From an uncultured Tenacibaculum sp. (GTDB taxonomy: Bacteria > Bacteroidota > Bacteroidia > Flavobacteriales > Flavobacteriaceae): 64,000 nt of DNA. Both the position numbers and the translations under genes were made by a program. Of the stretch, positions 16,132-24,514 are shown piece by piece; the stretch's first letter is position 1, and every line of letters begins with the position of its first letter. The stretch is taken from NCBI RefSeq assembly GCF_947498805.1, contig NZ_CANMLT010000003.1:186001-250000 (forward strand). Reading direction: 5' to 3'. The notes below the pieces were generated by a model. The model ran no database searches and was not told where the DNA came from. It worked only from the letters and a program-made list of their open reading frames with translations.

Positions 16132-17511
16132 TTAATCTAAAATTGATTCTCCGTAATAGAACTTTAACACTTTTGTTTTAAACACATAATCATACTTAGC
16201 TCTAATTGAAGCTCCTTCTGCATTAACCAATCTATTTCTAACTTGATCATAGTCAAATTGTGTCATAGCTCCATAATTATAGCTTTCTTGTGCATTTTTA
16301 AACGCTTCTTTCTGTGCTTCTAGAGAAATTGTTGCTGCTTCAAATGCTTTTGCTGCTGCTTTAGCATCTAAATAAGCTTGTTCTATTGTTTGACGTAACT
16401 GTAATTTTTGATTTTCTAATCTTGTTTCAGAAACTAATTTGCTGATTTTTGATCGTTGAACATTAGCATCATTTTTAAATCCATTAAAAATTGGAATATT
16501 CACATTGAATCCAACACCATACCCTAAGTTATTATCTAACTGTGTAAAAAGAGGTGTGTTTGAAATCCCAGTCGGTAAATCTAAATTAAACCCATAGTTA
16601 CTTCTTAAATTTCCTGAAAGTGAAACCGTTGGTAAATAACCAGATTTAGCTATATTAATACCATACTCTGAATTTTTAATATCTAATTTTGCTTTTTCAA
16701 TTTCTGGTCTATTTCCCAATGCTTTTTCATAAACAACATTTGCATTATCATATAGAATTGAAACAGATGGCCTGTCTATTTCAAGTTTTTCCACATCAAA
16801 TCCTTGAGCATCAATCTGAAGTAATTGAGCTAATTGTAACAAAGTGAAATTTAAACTATTTTCTTGAGTAACTAGGTTTTGAGCATCAGCAACTGCAGTA
16901 GACTGTACATTTAGTAAATCTCCTTTAGGAATTGCTCCTGCTTCAAATTGTGCTTGCGACCTCTCAATTTGTTTTTTACTGATCTCTGCTTGAACTTTTG
17001 CTACTTCTAAGTTTTCTTTTGCAAATAATACACTTAAATAGGTATTTACTACTCTTAAAGAAATATCATTTTCAATAATTTCTAAATCAAGTTTGCTTGT
17101 TTCGACACCTAACTTAGCTTGTTTATATGTATTTAAATTTCTATAGCCATTAAACACTGTAACGCCCGCTATTAAATTTACAGACCCACCAAATGTAGAA
17201 GTTGAAACCCTGTTGTTAGATACAGGATCAAAAGTAGATCCAAAATTTAAATTACCTCCTGTTGAAGCGTTTAATGTAGGAAGAAAATTACCCTTGGCAT
17301 TTTTCACATCTGATTTAGCTATATCAACATTTAATTTATTTTGGTTAATGGTGATATTATTATTTAAAGCGTGATCTACACACTCTTTAAGACTCCATTG
17401 TTTTTGAGAAAACCCTGCTAATGAAGCAAATAAGGTAGCTAATAATACAATTTTTGTTTTCAAGACGAATATTTTTTTTTGTTCAGTTAAGTTAGTCAAT
17501 AGCTGTTCCAA
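16132..17511 (-). CDS. TolC-family outer membrane efflux protein
   Basis: The 459-residue protein has a signal peptide (about residues 17-35, TKIVLLATLFASLAGFSQ) and two TolC repeat halves: the first from WSLKECVDHALNNN, the second from IEKAKLDIKNSEYGINIAKSG. Both contain the long helices and beta strands of the outer membrane channel-tunnel. It would export substrates with an inner membrane pump and adaptor, neither of which is adjacent. ATG 17511 gives a long N-terminal region before the signal peptide; a TTG at 17463 directly before it is an alternative start. Confidence 0.92.
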   Translation of the reverse strand: MEQLLTNLTEQKKIFVLKTKIVLLATLFASLAGFSQKQWSLKECVDHALNNNITINQNKLNVDIAKSDVKNAKGNFLPTLNASTGGNLNFGSTFDPVSNNRVSTSTFGGSVNLIAGVTVFNGYRNLNTYKQAKLGVETSKLDLEIIENDISLRVVNTYLSVLFAKENLEVAKVQAEISKKQIERSQAQFEAGAIPKGDLLNVQSTAVADAQNLVTQENSLNFTLLQLAQLLQIDAQGFDVEKLEIDRPSVSILYDNANVVYEKALGNRPEIEKAKLDIKNSEYGINIAKSGYLPTVSLSGNLRSNYGFNLDLPTGISNTPLFTQLDNNLGYGVGFNVNIPIFNGFKNDANVQRSKISKLVSETRLENQKLQLRQTIEQAYLDAKAAAKAFEAATISLEAQKEAFKNAQESYNYGAMTQFDYDQVRNRLVNAEGASIRAKYDYVFKTKVLKFYYGESILD

Positions 17512-17567
17512 AAAAGAAACAACCTGTAATCATTTAATATTAAAACAATTACAGAAAAATTCAACTC

Positions 17568-17619
17568 AAAAAGATGTTTGATTGTGAACATTTTACAGTC
17601 CGAAATCGTACATCTTTTT
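17568..17619 (-). terminator. Possible terminator of the oxidase assembly operon
   Basis: AAAAAGATGT and ACATCTTTTT form a 10-bp inverted repeat with a 32-base loop, downstream of the 70-residue protein gene on the minus strand. The long loop makes it uncertain. Confidence 0.35.
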
Positions 17620-17685
17620 TTATTTTGTTTTTATATGACGACTAAATTAACAATATGTTACAATTAATTTACAAATTCTAGTAAA

Positions 17686-17898
17686 TTAATTTTTCGCCTT
17701 CTTTCTATGTCTATAAATAAAGTAAAATAAAATTCCAACTAGGATATAAGGAAATATCATTAGGTAAGTAATCCCGTCATTTACCCCTTCTGCCATCGTT
17801 TCATTTCCACCTTCTACTACTGCTTTACACATGGCACATTGAGAAGATGCATTTATTGATAAGAATAAAAATATTAGTAAAAAAAGCTTCTTAAACAT
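17686..17898 (-). CDS. Small CxxC membrane protein in the oxidase cluster
   Basis: This 70-residue protein has a signal peptide (FLLIFLFLSINASS), a CAMCKAVVEGG motif just after the likely cleavage site, and one C-terminal helix (YLMIFPYILVGILFYFIY) with a basic tail. The CxxC pair facing the periplasm may bind copper or be redox-active, which would suit its place after the SCO and DUF420 genes, but this is inference. It overlaps the DUF420 gene by 8 bp, so it is translated with it. Confidence 0.75.
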   Translation of the reverse strand: MFKKLFLLIFLFLSINASSQCAMCKAVVEGGNETMAEGVNDGITYLMIFPYILVGILFYFIYRHRKKAKN

Positions 17899-18421
17899 AA
17901 TATGGAGATATCATTAAATATACTATTACACCCGTCACTGCTACATACAACCACAAAGGAAAAGTAATTTTAGCTATTTTCTTATGCTCTGGGAAATTTC
18001 CTAATTGTGCTCTCATAAATGTTATCAACACAAAAGGAATAATGATAATAGAAAGTAATATGTGCGTAATTAAAATAAATAGATATACATATTTTACAAT
18101 TCCTTCACCTCCAAAACTAGTAGAATCTGAAGTCATATGATATGCTACGTACATTACTAAAAATAACGCCGAACATATAATAGCCGTAACATTTAATCTT
18201 TCGTGAAGTTTTCTATTTCCCTTCTTTATTGCAACTACAGACGCCACCAATAAAACGGCTGTCAACCCATTAATACTAGCATAAATTGGAGGTAAAAAAC
18301 GCAAAGGTTCTACATTAGGTATTTTAATCCCAAACAACGCAGCTACTGCTAATGGAATTACAATAGAAACAATTGTTATAAATCGTTTGTATCTCTTCTC
18401 TTTTAATGAAACGTTACTCAT
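17891..18421 (-). CDS. DUF420 family membrane protein
   Basis: The 176-residue protein has five predicted helices and the DUF420 pattern: LPPIYASINGLTAVLLVASV near residue 45, KLHERLNVTAIICSALFLVMY, and HKKIAKITFPLWLYVAVTGV near the end. Histidines at helix ends suggest metal or heme contact. DUF420 (CtaM-like) proteins are linked to maturation of caa3-type and related heme-copper oxidases. It overlaps the SCO gene and the small CxxC gene by 8 bp each. Confidence 0.88.
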   Translation of the reverse strand: MSNVSLKEKRYKRFITIVSIVIPLAVAALFGIKIPNVEPLRFLPPIYASINGLTAVLLVASVVAIKKGNRKLHERLNVTAIICSALFLVMYVAYHMTSDSTSFGGEGIVKYVYLFILITHILLSIIIIPFVLITFMRAQLGNFPEHKKIAKITFPLWLYVAVTGVIVYLMISPYYV

Positions 18422-19061
18422 TTAACAATAGTTTTATATCTTCTTTTAATTCTTTTATTTGATCTGGTAATCCATGTTCTTCTAAAGCCCTGTAAAAAGC
18501 AATTGGATTCCCTTGTTCATCATATCTTGATCTTAAATACCCATCTTTATCCACTAAAGCAAATAAGCCCGAGTGATAAAAACCACCATGATCATTGTCT
18601 CCTACCCCTACAGGTAATTTAAAGCCCTCATTAGATAAGTCAAACACTTCGTTCTCTGGTTTTCCTGTTAGTAAATGCCAGTTTACATGGTTAATTCCAT
18701 ATCTTTTAGCATAATTCCTTAAAACTTGTGGCGTGTCTACCTTTGGAGTAATAGAAAAAGAGGCTATTCCAAAATTAGGATTCCCCATAAACTCATTTTG
18801 AATCGTTACCATTTTGGTATTCATAATAGGGCAAATGGTTGGACATGTAGTGAAGAAAAACTCAACTACATAAACCTTCCCTTTATAATCTTCATTGGTA
18901 ATTGTTTTTTCGTTCTGATTTATAAACTCAAAATTTGGAACTTTTGTGAATTTATACAAATCAGCAGTTTGAAAATGTTTTACAATTTTCGGTATTGAAT
19001 AAATCCCAAACAATAGTATTATAAATGAAATTCCTACGTATGAATATTTATTTTTTTTCAT
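18414..19061 (-). CDS. SCO1/SenC family copper chaperone
   Basis: The 215-residue protein is anchored by one N-terminal helix (about 8-25) and has a thioredoxin fold. The copper ligands are clear: C73 and C77 in TTCPTICPIM, and H163 in GGFYHSGLFAL. SCO proteins deliver copper to, or reduce, the CuA site of oxidase subunit II in the periplasm. It overlaps the upstream SCO-like gene by 14 bp and the DUF420 gene by 8 bp. Confidence 0.95.
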   Translation of the reverse strand: MKKNKYSYVGISFIILLFGIYSIPKIVKHFQTADLYKFTKVPNFEFINQNEKTITNEDYKGKVYVVEFFFTTCPTICPIMNTKMVTIQNEFMGNPNFGIASFSITPKVDTPQVLRNYAKRYGINHVNWHLLTGKPENEVFDLSNEGFKLPVGVGDNDHGGFYHSGLFALVDKDGYLRSRYDEQGNPIAFYRALEEHGLPDQIKELKEDIKLLLNE

Positions 19062-19725
19062 TCGATATATTTAATTTTCTCCTATCCTCACTTCTATTCT
19101 TTTTCAAAGCGAAACTGTACTCAGCTAAAACCACCTTCACATCATCGTGCATATCATTTTTAAGCTCAGCTACCGACTTCATAGCATAACCAAAAGTACT
19201 TGGTTCTTCATTCTTTTTAATGGTCGTTTTTCCTCTTCTAAGATTATTCTCTTTATCAATAATATAGGCTTTCGTAATATGCGCATTAGCATCTAAAGTT
19301 TCTCCTGTCTTAAAACTCTCGTAGATCGCCCTCAATTCTTCTTCCGAAGCAAAAACAAAACTCCACTTAACTAAGTTTGTATTGATACTTAATCTTTTCT
19401 TGATTTTTTCAATTTCCTCTTCCTGACCTTTACTTACCAAACTAATCATTTGAAAGTCTGTATAACCGTAGAATTTCTTATATATCTTTTCGTTTAAGTT
19501 AAATAATTCTCCATCAGCAACAGAAACATCACTTCCAACAAAGGTAATAACCGAGACTTTATCTTTAAAAGTGTATTTTTTATTTAATAAAGAAACATCT
19601 AATACATCTTTCGAAACTATTGGAAGTTTTCCAAAGTTATGTGTTCCTAGTTGTAAAAAGATATAAAACAATAATGGAACAATAAATAACGCAAAGAGTA
19701 CTATAAATTTTTGTTTTTTACTCAT
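19048..19725 (-). CDS. SCO-like membrane-anchored protein without cysteines
   Basis: The 225-residue protein has an N-terminal anchor (about 7-26) and the strand-helix rhythm of an SCO/thioredoxin fold: YTFKDKVSVITFVGSD in the place of the SCO active-site strand, and KAYIIDKENNLRRGK where SCO proteins have their late strand. It contains no cysteine, so it cannot bind copper through CxxxC. It is translationally coupled to the genuine SCO gene (14-bp overlap). It may be a structural partner; the fold assignment is moderate. It starts a new unit after the terminator at 19757-19775. Confidence 0.7.
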   Translation of the reverse strand: MSKKQKFIVLFALFIVPLLFYIFLQLGTHNFGKLPIVSKDVLDVSLLNKKYTFKDKVSVITFVGSDVSVADGELFNLNEKIYKKFYGYTDFQMISLVSKGQEEEIEKIKKRLSINTNLVKWSFVFASEEELRAIYESFKTGETLDANAHITKAYIIDKENNLRRGKTTIKKNEEPSTFGYAMKSVAELKNDMHDDVKVVLAEYSFALKKNRSEDRRKLNISNEKK

Positions 19726-19756
19726 CTTAATTTAAGTTTAGTAACATGCAAAAAAA

Positions 19757-19775
19757 AGGTGGTTTAACACCACCT
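19757..19775 (-). terminator. Terminator after oxidase subunit IV
   Basis: On the minus strand AGGTGGT and ACCACCT form a perfect 7-bp stem with a 5-base loop, followed by seven T. It separates the structural subunit genes from the SCO/DUF420 assembly genes. Confidence 0.75.
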
Positions 19776-19795
19776 CAAATAATTTTACATACACC

Positions 19796-20137
19796 TTACC
19801 ATTTTACAAGTGGTGCTAATGTTTCATGTAAATAGCTTCCTTCTATTAAAACTAAAGTAACTAAATAGCAGATTAAGAAAACTCCAGTCCAAACAACTGA
19901 GCGTCTAAACCATTTCTTCTCACCTTCTAAGTGCATAAATGCCCAAGCAATATAATATGCCTTTGCAATTGTTAAGATGATGAAAATCCAGTTTAACCAG
20001 CTAGTTCCTAAAAATCCTCCTAAATATAAGCTTTTAGGCTTATAGATACCTAACACTACTTCTACTGCAGTTATAATAGATAAGATTGCTAAAACAATCC
20101 AAATTCTTTTTGTATTTGATTCGTGTGCGTGACCCAT
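19796..20137 (-). CDS. Cytochrome c oxidase subunit IV
   Basis: The 113-residue protein has three predicted helices (about 10-30, 48-70, 82-103) and the caa3-type subunit IV pattern: RIWIVLAILSIITAVEVVLG and AYYIAWAFMHLEGEKKWFR. It is a small accessory subunit of the heme-copper oxidase in the cytoplasmic membrane. It lies 21 bp after the larger subunit III gene and is followed by a terminator. Confidence 0.9.
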   Translation of the reverse strand: MGHAHESNTKRIWIVLAILSIITAVEVVLGIYKPKSLYLGGFLGTSWLNWIFIILTIAKAYYIAWAFMHLEGEKKWFRRSVVWTGVFLICYLVTLVLIEGSYLHETLAPLVKW

Positions 20138-20158
20138 TTTACAATACTTTTTTTATGA

Positions 20159-21139
20159 TTATACTAAGTAGAAGAATGTGAATACGAATACCCAAACTAA
20201 ATCTACAAAGTGCCAATATAAACCTACTTTTTCTACCATTTCATAATGTCCTCTACGTTCATATGTCCCTAATACAACATTAAAGAAAATGATAATATTT
20301 AATACAATACCAGAGAATACGTGGAAACCGTGGAATCCTGTAATAAAGAAGAAGAAATCTGCAAAAATAGGATTACCGTATTCGTTTTCTATTAAGTTAG
20401 CTCCTTCAACAACTCCCGTTGCTTTTGCTAATTGAGCTAAACTTTCTTCTCTAGATAAAACAATCTTTTGTTTTGTCTCTGGATTAATTCTTTCAGTTCT
20501 AATCAATAAAGATGGATCTGCTTTAAACGCTTCCTGAACTTGCGCCACAGAATATTGAGAAATTGTTGCTTCATCGTTAAACCATAATCCGTTTTTACGA
20601 GTGTGCTCTACTCTTTCATCTTTTCTTTTTCCGTGAACAAAATCAGCTAAACCAATTTGATGACCGTCTTTTACAAATTGTAAAATGTGATTATCAGAAG
20701 TTTTAACAGCTCCATAAGAACCATTAATGAATGTTTTCCATTCCCAAGCCTGAGATCCAACGAAAATAATACCGAAGATAATCGTAATAAACATATACGT
20801 AGCTACCTTCTTTTGTTGCATTTTATGACCTGCATCTACTGCTAACACCATTGTTACCGAAGATACAATTAAGATAAACGTCATAAAGGCAACGTAAATC
20901 ATTGGATAATTTCCGTGGAAAAACGGAATGTGTGTAAATACCTCATCAGCAATTGGCCATGAGTCAATAAACTTAAAACGTGTTAAACCATACGCTGCTA
21001 AGAACCCAGAAAAGGTTAACGCATCTGATAAGATGAAAAACCACATCATCATTTTACCATAACTAGCGCCAAATGGTTTTACACCACCTCCGCCCCAGGT
21101 TTCTTTGTTGTCAGAATTTACAGCAATATTTGCTCCCAT
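20159..21139 (-). CDS. Cytochrome c oxidase subunit III, long form
   Basis: This 326-residue subunit III has helices before residue 135 and after 245: SYGKMMMWFFILSDALTFSG near 28 and FFFFITGFHGFHVFSGIVL near 262, ending YWHFVDLVWVFVFTFFYLV. A hydrophilic insertion of about 110 residues (about 140-245) separates the two halves. It is part of a caa3-type oxidase acting in respiration. A -7-like box on the minus strand at 21178-21185 (TAATTTTG) may give it its own promoter. Subunits I and II are not in the window. Confidence 0.92.
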   Translation of the reverse strand: MGANIAVNSDNKETWGGGGVKPFGASYGKMMMWFFILSDALTFSGFLAAYGLTRFKFIDSWPIADEVFTHIPFFHGNYPMIYVAFMTFILIVSSVTMVLAVDAGHKMQQKKVATYMFITIIFGIIFVGSQAWEWKTFINGSYGAVKTSDNHILQFVKDGHQIGLADFVHGKRKDERVEHTRKNGLWFNDEATISQYSVAQVQEAFKADPSLLIRTERINPETKQKIVLSREESLAQLAKATGVVEGANLIENEYGNPIFADFFFFITGFHGFHVFSGIVLNIIIFFNVVLGTYERRGHYEMVEKVGLYWHFVDLVWVFVFTFFYLV

Positions 21140-21196
21140 AAATCTCTTGTTTGTTAATTTTTGTTAAAACAGTGCGCCAAAATTACGCATTTTATA

Positions 21197-21781
21197 TTAT
21201 TTGTAAAACTTAAAGAATAAAAATAACAGTATCCATAGTAAATCTACGAAATGCCAGAAGATTGCACCTAACTCAAAACCAAGCATATCAGTAGATGAAT
21301 ATTTCTTTTTAAAATGATTATAAATAACGACTAATAATACAATTACACCTGCTAATAAGTGTAAAACATGCATAAAAGTAATACCAATAATAAACGATGT
21401 AGACACCGTGCTTTCTGGTCCAGTAAAATATAATCCTGCCGCGCTTAACTCATTAAATCCTACATATTGATACCAAACAAAACCTAACCCTAATATTAAT
21501 GTTGTTATTAACAATATAAAAGAAAGGTTTAAATTGTTCTTTTTTAAGAAGTTTTGAGATAAATATAAGGTAACACTACTCAACACTATCAATACAGTAC
21601 TAATGTAAAATGCTTCTGGTAAATCGAAAGACACCCAATCTTCTCTTTTCTGACTAACAATGTAAGCACTTGTTAATCCAGCAAAAAACATCACCATACT
21701 AATCATGGAAATCCACAACATTGGTTTTGCCGACTTTCTCTTACCTACTTTTAATTCTTCTTGTAAAGTTTGTTCACTCAT
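21197..21781 (-). CDS. Cytochrome c oxidase subunit III, short form
   Basis: The 194-residue protein has five predicted helices and subunit III features: KPMLWISMISMVMFFAGLTS near 20, THIL-type loops replaced by TFMHVLHLLAGVIVLLVVIY near 130, and the final AIFWHFVDLLWILLFLFFKF. It is a paralogue of the adjacent 326-residue protein but lacks its insertion. Its ATG shares one base with the ctaB stop codon (TAATG), so translation is coupled. Confidence 0.92.
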   Translation of the reverse strand: MSEQTLQEELKVGKRKSAKPMLWISMISMVMFFAGLTSAYIVSQKREDWVSFDLPEAFYISTVLIVLSSVTLYLSQNFLKKNNLNLSFILLITTLILGLGFVWYQYVGFNELSAAGLYFTGPESTVSTSFIIGITFMHVLHLLAGVIVLLVVIYNHFKKKYSSTDMLGFELGAIFWHFVDLLWILLFLFFKFYK

Positions 21782-22725
21782 TAATGTAAAAATTTATCTA
21801 CCACATATATAATTGGCACAATAGTTATATAAAAAACACTTGCCAACATTAACTTTCTTGCATCTGTATTTTTCTCTGTTTTATACAGTACAAATGCATA
21901 ATATAGCATTAACGTCCCTAATAAAAACACTATTACTGCAGTAATAGGGTGAATATAAAAAGCGCCTGTAAGTTTCAACACAGGTGCAACAGACATTAAT
22001 ATCATAACACAAGTATAAAATATAATTTGCGCTACTGCTCCTTTATCTTTTTTATCCATTGGAAGCATATGCAACCCAGCCTTTTTGTATTCTTCATATT
22101 GTAACCAACCAATGGCCCAAAAATGTGGGAATTGCCAGAAAAACTGAATCATAAACAAAAATCCTGCCTCCACTCCAAATTTTCCAGTAGCCGCTACCCA
22201 ACCTAACATAAAAGGAATAGCTCCTGGAATAGCACCTACAAAAACCGCTAAAGGTGTTACTGCTTTTAAAGGTGTGTATGCACTCGTATATAAAAATATA
22301 GAGATTGCTCCGAATAAAGCACATTTAGCATTGATAGAATATAGTATAGCAATTCCCGCAATGGTAAATATAGTCGCAATGATTAAAGCTGTTGTTACTG
22401 ACATTCTCCCTGCAGGCAATGGACGATTTTTAGTTCGCTGCATTACAGCATCAATGTCCTTTTCGATTACTTGATTAAATGCATTTGATGCACCTACCAT
22501 AAAGTAACCACCTATTGCCAATAATAAAATAATGGTTGAATTTATTTCTTCAGCACCTAACAAATACCCTGTTATAGATGTAAAAACAACACTTACCGAT
22601 AAACCAACTTTTGTAAGCTGCTTAAAATCAGAGAACAATGCTTTAACTGTAGATTTATTTTTTAAGGTTGAAACTGATTCCACTCTTATTGTTCTAAAAA
22701 ATTTTTGCAAAGATATTTGATTCAA
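21781..22725 (-). CDS. ctaB: Protoheme IX farnesyltransferase (heme O synthase)
   Basis: This UbiA-family prenyltransferase attaches farnesyl to protoheme IX, making heme O for the oxidase. The first Asp-rich motif is NQVIEKDIDAVMQRTKNRP near residue 95, and the second polar loop is YEEYKKAGLHMLPMDKKDK near 215. Eight or nine helices fill about 300 residues. No in-frame ATG precedes the first helix. The frame opens at TTG 22725, but a TATCTTTG box at 22708-22715 falls inside it, so a GTG at 22683 is a plausible true start. Confidence 0.93.
   Translation of the reverse strand: MNQISLQKFFRTIRVESVSTLKNKSTVKALFSDFKQLTKVGLSVSVVFTSITGYLLGAEEINSTIILLLAIGGYFMVGASNAFNQVIEKDIDAVMQRTKNRPLPAGRMSVTTALIIATIFTIAGIAILYSINAKCALFGAISIFLYTSAYTPLKAVTPLAVFVGAIPGAIPFMLGWVAATGKFGVEAGFLFMIQFFWQFPHFWAIGWLQYEEYKKAGLHMLPMDKKDKGAVAQIIFYTCVMILMSVAPVLKLTGAFYIHPITAVIVFLLGTLMLYYAFVLYKTEKNTDARKLMLASVFYITIVPIIYVVDKFLH
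22708..22715 (-). promoter_or_regulatory. Possible ctaB -7 box
   Basis: TATCTTTG on the minus strand, identical to the -7 boxes of tsaB and the DUF1304 gene, but without a clear -33 element. If used, ctaB translation starts downstream of it, possibly at GTG 22683. Confidence 0.3.
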
Positions 22726-22875
22726 ACTGAATAACCATAGCTTTACTACATTATATAGTATTAAAATATACCTGCTCGTTTTAAAATTTTAAAGCACCTT
22801 CTATACTAAAATACTTACAGTCTTACTTTTAACCACCCCAACATAAAAATAAATCAGAAAATTTTCAAAAACCGC

Positions 22876-22905
22876 TTTGTAATTAAAAAAATGGTGTTAT
22901 ATTTG
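22876..22905 (+). promoter_or_regulatory. tRNA-Gly promoter
   Basis: TTTG (22876-22879), 18 bases, then TATATTTG (22898-22905) is a near-ideal Bacteroidota promoter, about 50 bases upstream of the tRNA gene. Confidence 0.65.
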
Positions 22906-22954
22906 CACCCGCATTCGCAGTAATGCACAAGTTCATAAAAATAAAAATGACTAC

Positions 22955-23026
22955 GCGAAAGTAGCTCAGGGGTAGAGCATCACCTTGCCAAGGTGAGGGT
23001 CGCGGGTTCAAATCCCGTCTTTCGCT
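22955..23026 (+). tRNA. tRNA-Gly (GCC)
   Basis: The acceptor stem GCGAAAG pairs with CTTTCGC. The D arm contains AGCTCAGGGGTAGAGC, the anticodon loop CTTGCCAA gives GCC, and the T arm is CGGGTTCAAATCCCG. The 72-base gene has no encoded CCA. A promoter lies at 22876-22905. Confidence 0.97.
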
Positions 23027-23046
23027 CAATCCTTTTAAGAGATTAT

Positions 23047-23132
23047 GCTGAAGTGGTGGAATTGGTAGACACGTTGGACTTAAAATCCAATGAGCCGTAA
23101 TGCTCGTGCGGGTTCAAGTCCCGCCTTCAGTA
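23047..23132 (+). tRNA. tRNA-Leu (TAA), copy 1
   Basis: Class II tRNA of 86 bases with acceptor GCTGAAG/CTTCAGT, anticodon loop ACTTAAAA (anticodon TAA), and a long variable arm GAGC-CGTAAT-GCTC. It is followed by an 11-bp terminator hairpin. Confidence 0.96.
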
Positions 23133-23134
23133 CT

Positions 23135-23162
23135 AAGCCTCACTTTTAACCAAGTGAGGCTT
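23135..23162 (+). terminator. Terminator after the first tRNA-Leu
   Basis: AAGCCTCACTT (23135-23145) and AAGTGAGGCTT (23152-23162) form a perfect 11-bp stem with a 6-base loop, followed by AATTTTAATT. Confidence 0.75.
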
Positions 23163-23201
23163 AATTTTAATTATTTAGAGTAGTCATAAAACAGTATAAA
23201 C

Positions 23202-23287
23202 GCTGAAGTGGTGGAATTGGTAGACACGTTGGACTTAAAATCCAATGGGCCGTAATGCCCGTGCGGGTTCAAGTCCCGCCTTCAGTA
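23202..23287 (+). tRNA. tRNA-Leu (TAA), copy 2
   Basis: Same 86-base sequence as the copy 155 bases upstream except for two bases, which keep the variable-arm stem paired (GGGC-CGTAAT-GCCC). Anticodon TAA. It is followed by its own strong terminator. Confidence 0.96.
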
Positions 23288-23288
23288 C

Positions 23289-23320
23289 AAAAGCCTTAAC
23301 AAAAATGTTAAGGCTTTTTT
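23289..23320 (+). terminator. Terminator after the second tRNA-Leu
   Basis: AAAAGCCTTAACA (23289-23301) and TGTTAAGGCTTTT (23306-23318) form a perfect 13-bp stem with a 4-base loop, followed by more T. Confidence 0.9.
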
Positions 23321-23393
23321 TGTTTCATAACTTTTTGGAATATTCTTTGTAATGTATATCTTAAACACACGTCTAAACTTCAAAATCCAAATC

Positions 23394-24101
23394 ATGCGAA
23401 AGATATTTTTACTATTAAGTTTAACTTTCTTCTTAAACACAAATGCACAAACAAGTGCTTATAGCTCGCTATTAAAGAAGCATGTAGATCCTAAAGGGAA
23501 TGTAAACTACAAGGCTTTTAAAGCAGATGAAGCTAAACTTCAAAGTTTCTTAGACTATTTAGCAAATACTAAACCTCAAAAATCTTGGTCAGCTACAAAA
23601 GCAAAAGCTTTTTGGGCGAATGCTTATAATGCCTATACCATCAAATTGATTTTAGACAACTACCCTCTTAAAAGTATTATGAATATTAAAAAGAAAGGTA
23701 AAAACGCTTGGGAAATACCTTTTGCTAAGGTTGGAGGAAAAACATACACTTTAAATCAAATTGAACATGAGATTCTGCGTAAAAAATATAGCGACCCAAA
23801 AATCCATGTTGCTGTAAACTGTGCCTCTGGTTCTTGTCCGCAATTACCAAATTACGCATTTACTGAAGCAAATTATGAGTCGAAAACAAATCTTTTAATG
23901 CGTAAATTCATTAATGACACCAAGCGCAATAAAATCTCAGAAAATAAAGTTCAACTATCTAAAATATTTGAATGGTTTAAAGGAGACTTCACCAAAAAAG
24001 GGTCTCTAACAGATTATATAAACAAATATTCAAAAGTTAAAATTAGCAAGAAACCTAAAGTTAGTTATTTAGAATACGACTGGAGTTTAAACGGAAAGTA
24101 A
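23394..24101 (+). CDS. DUF547 domain secreted protein
   Basis: The 235-residue protein has a signal peptide (MRKIFLLLSLTFFLNTNAQ) and a DUF547 domain: AFWANAYNAYTIKLILDNYP near 65, then IHVAVNCASGSCPQLPN near 135 with two cysteines, and ISKIFEWF-like closing segments. DUF547 proteins are periplasmic and have no settled function. The frame is open from 23352, but ATG 23394 starts the signal peptide. It lies 64 bp upstream of the AhpD-like gene; my recollection that DUF547 genes often occur near arsenosugar genes supports a link, but a shared transcript is not shown. Confidence 0.85.
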   Translation: MRKIFLLLSLTFFLNTNAQTSAYSSLLKKHVDPKGNVNYKAFKADEAKLQSFLDYLANTKPQKSWSATKAKAFWANAYNAYTIKLILDNYPLKSIMNIKKKGKNAWEIPFAKVGGKTYTLNQIEHEILRKKYSDPKIHVAVNCASGSCPQLPNYAFTEANYESKTNLLMRKFINDTKRNKISENKVQLSKIFEWFKGDFTKKGSLTDYINKYSKVKISKKPKVSYLEYDWSLNGK

Positions 24102-24165
24102 TTTACGATACTAGTATTTAGTAAAACAATTTGGTATTTTTACTTTTCAACTGAAATAAAAAACA

Positions 24166-24501
24166 ATGTCAAAAACATATTATGATCCTGCCGACTTACG
24201 TAAGTTTGGAAAAATAACAGAATGGAGCGAAGAACTTGGAAACAAGTTCTTTGATTATTATGGAAAAGTCTTTGAAGAAGGTGCTTTAACAGCTCGTGAA
24301 AAAAGCTTAATTGCTTTGGCTGTAGCTCACACAGAGCAATGCCCTTATTGTATTGATGCTTACACAAAAGATGGCTTGCAACGTGGAATAACAAAAGAAG
24401 AAATGATGGAGGCTATACATGTAGGAGCAGCAATTAAAAGCGGTGCAACCTTAGTTCATGGAGTTCAAATGATGAACAAAGTGAACAAATTAGAAATGTA
24501 G
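24166..24501 (+). CDS. Arsenosugar-cluster AhpD/CMD-like protein
   Basis: This 111-residue protein of the carboxymuconolactone decarboxylase/AhpD fold has the redox pair C59 and C62 in HTEQCPYCIDAYTKDG, and the closing segment IHVGAAIKSGATLVHGVQM. It belongs to the peroxidase-like group that accompanies arsenosugar genes. It may reduce arsenic or sulfur intermediates in the cytoplasm; the reaction is not established. It is the first gene of the tight arsenosugar block, followed after 84 bp by arsS. That gap holds a REP-like inverted pair. Confidence 0.88.
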   Translation: MSKTYYDPADLRKFGKITEWSEELGNKFFDYYGKVFEEGALTAREKSLIALAVAHTEQCPYCIDAYTKDGLQRGITKEEMMEAIHVGAAIKSGATLVHGVQMMNKVNKLEM

Positions 24502-24514
24502 CATCTTTTAAACA

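Noticed and set aside
22955..23287. tRNA cluster as an integration site
   Set aside because: No integrase and no partial tRNA repeat is found downstream; the second Leu gene is a full functional-looking copy.
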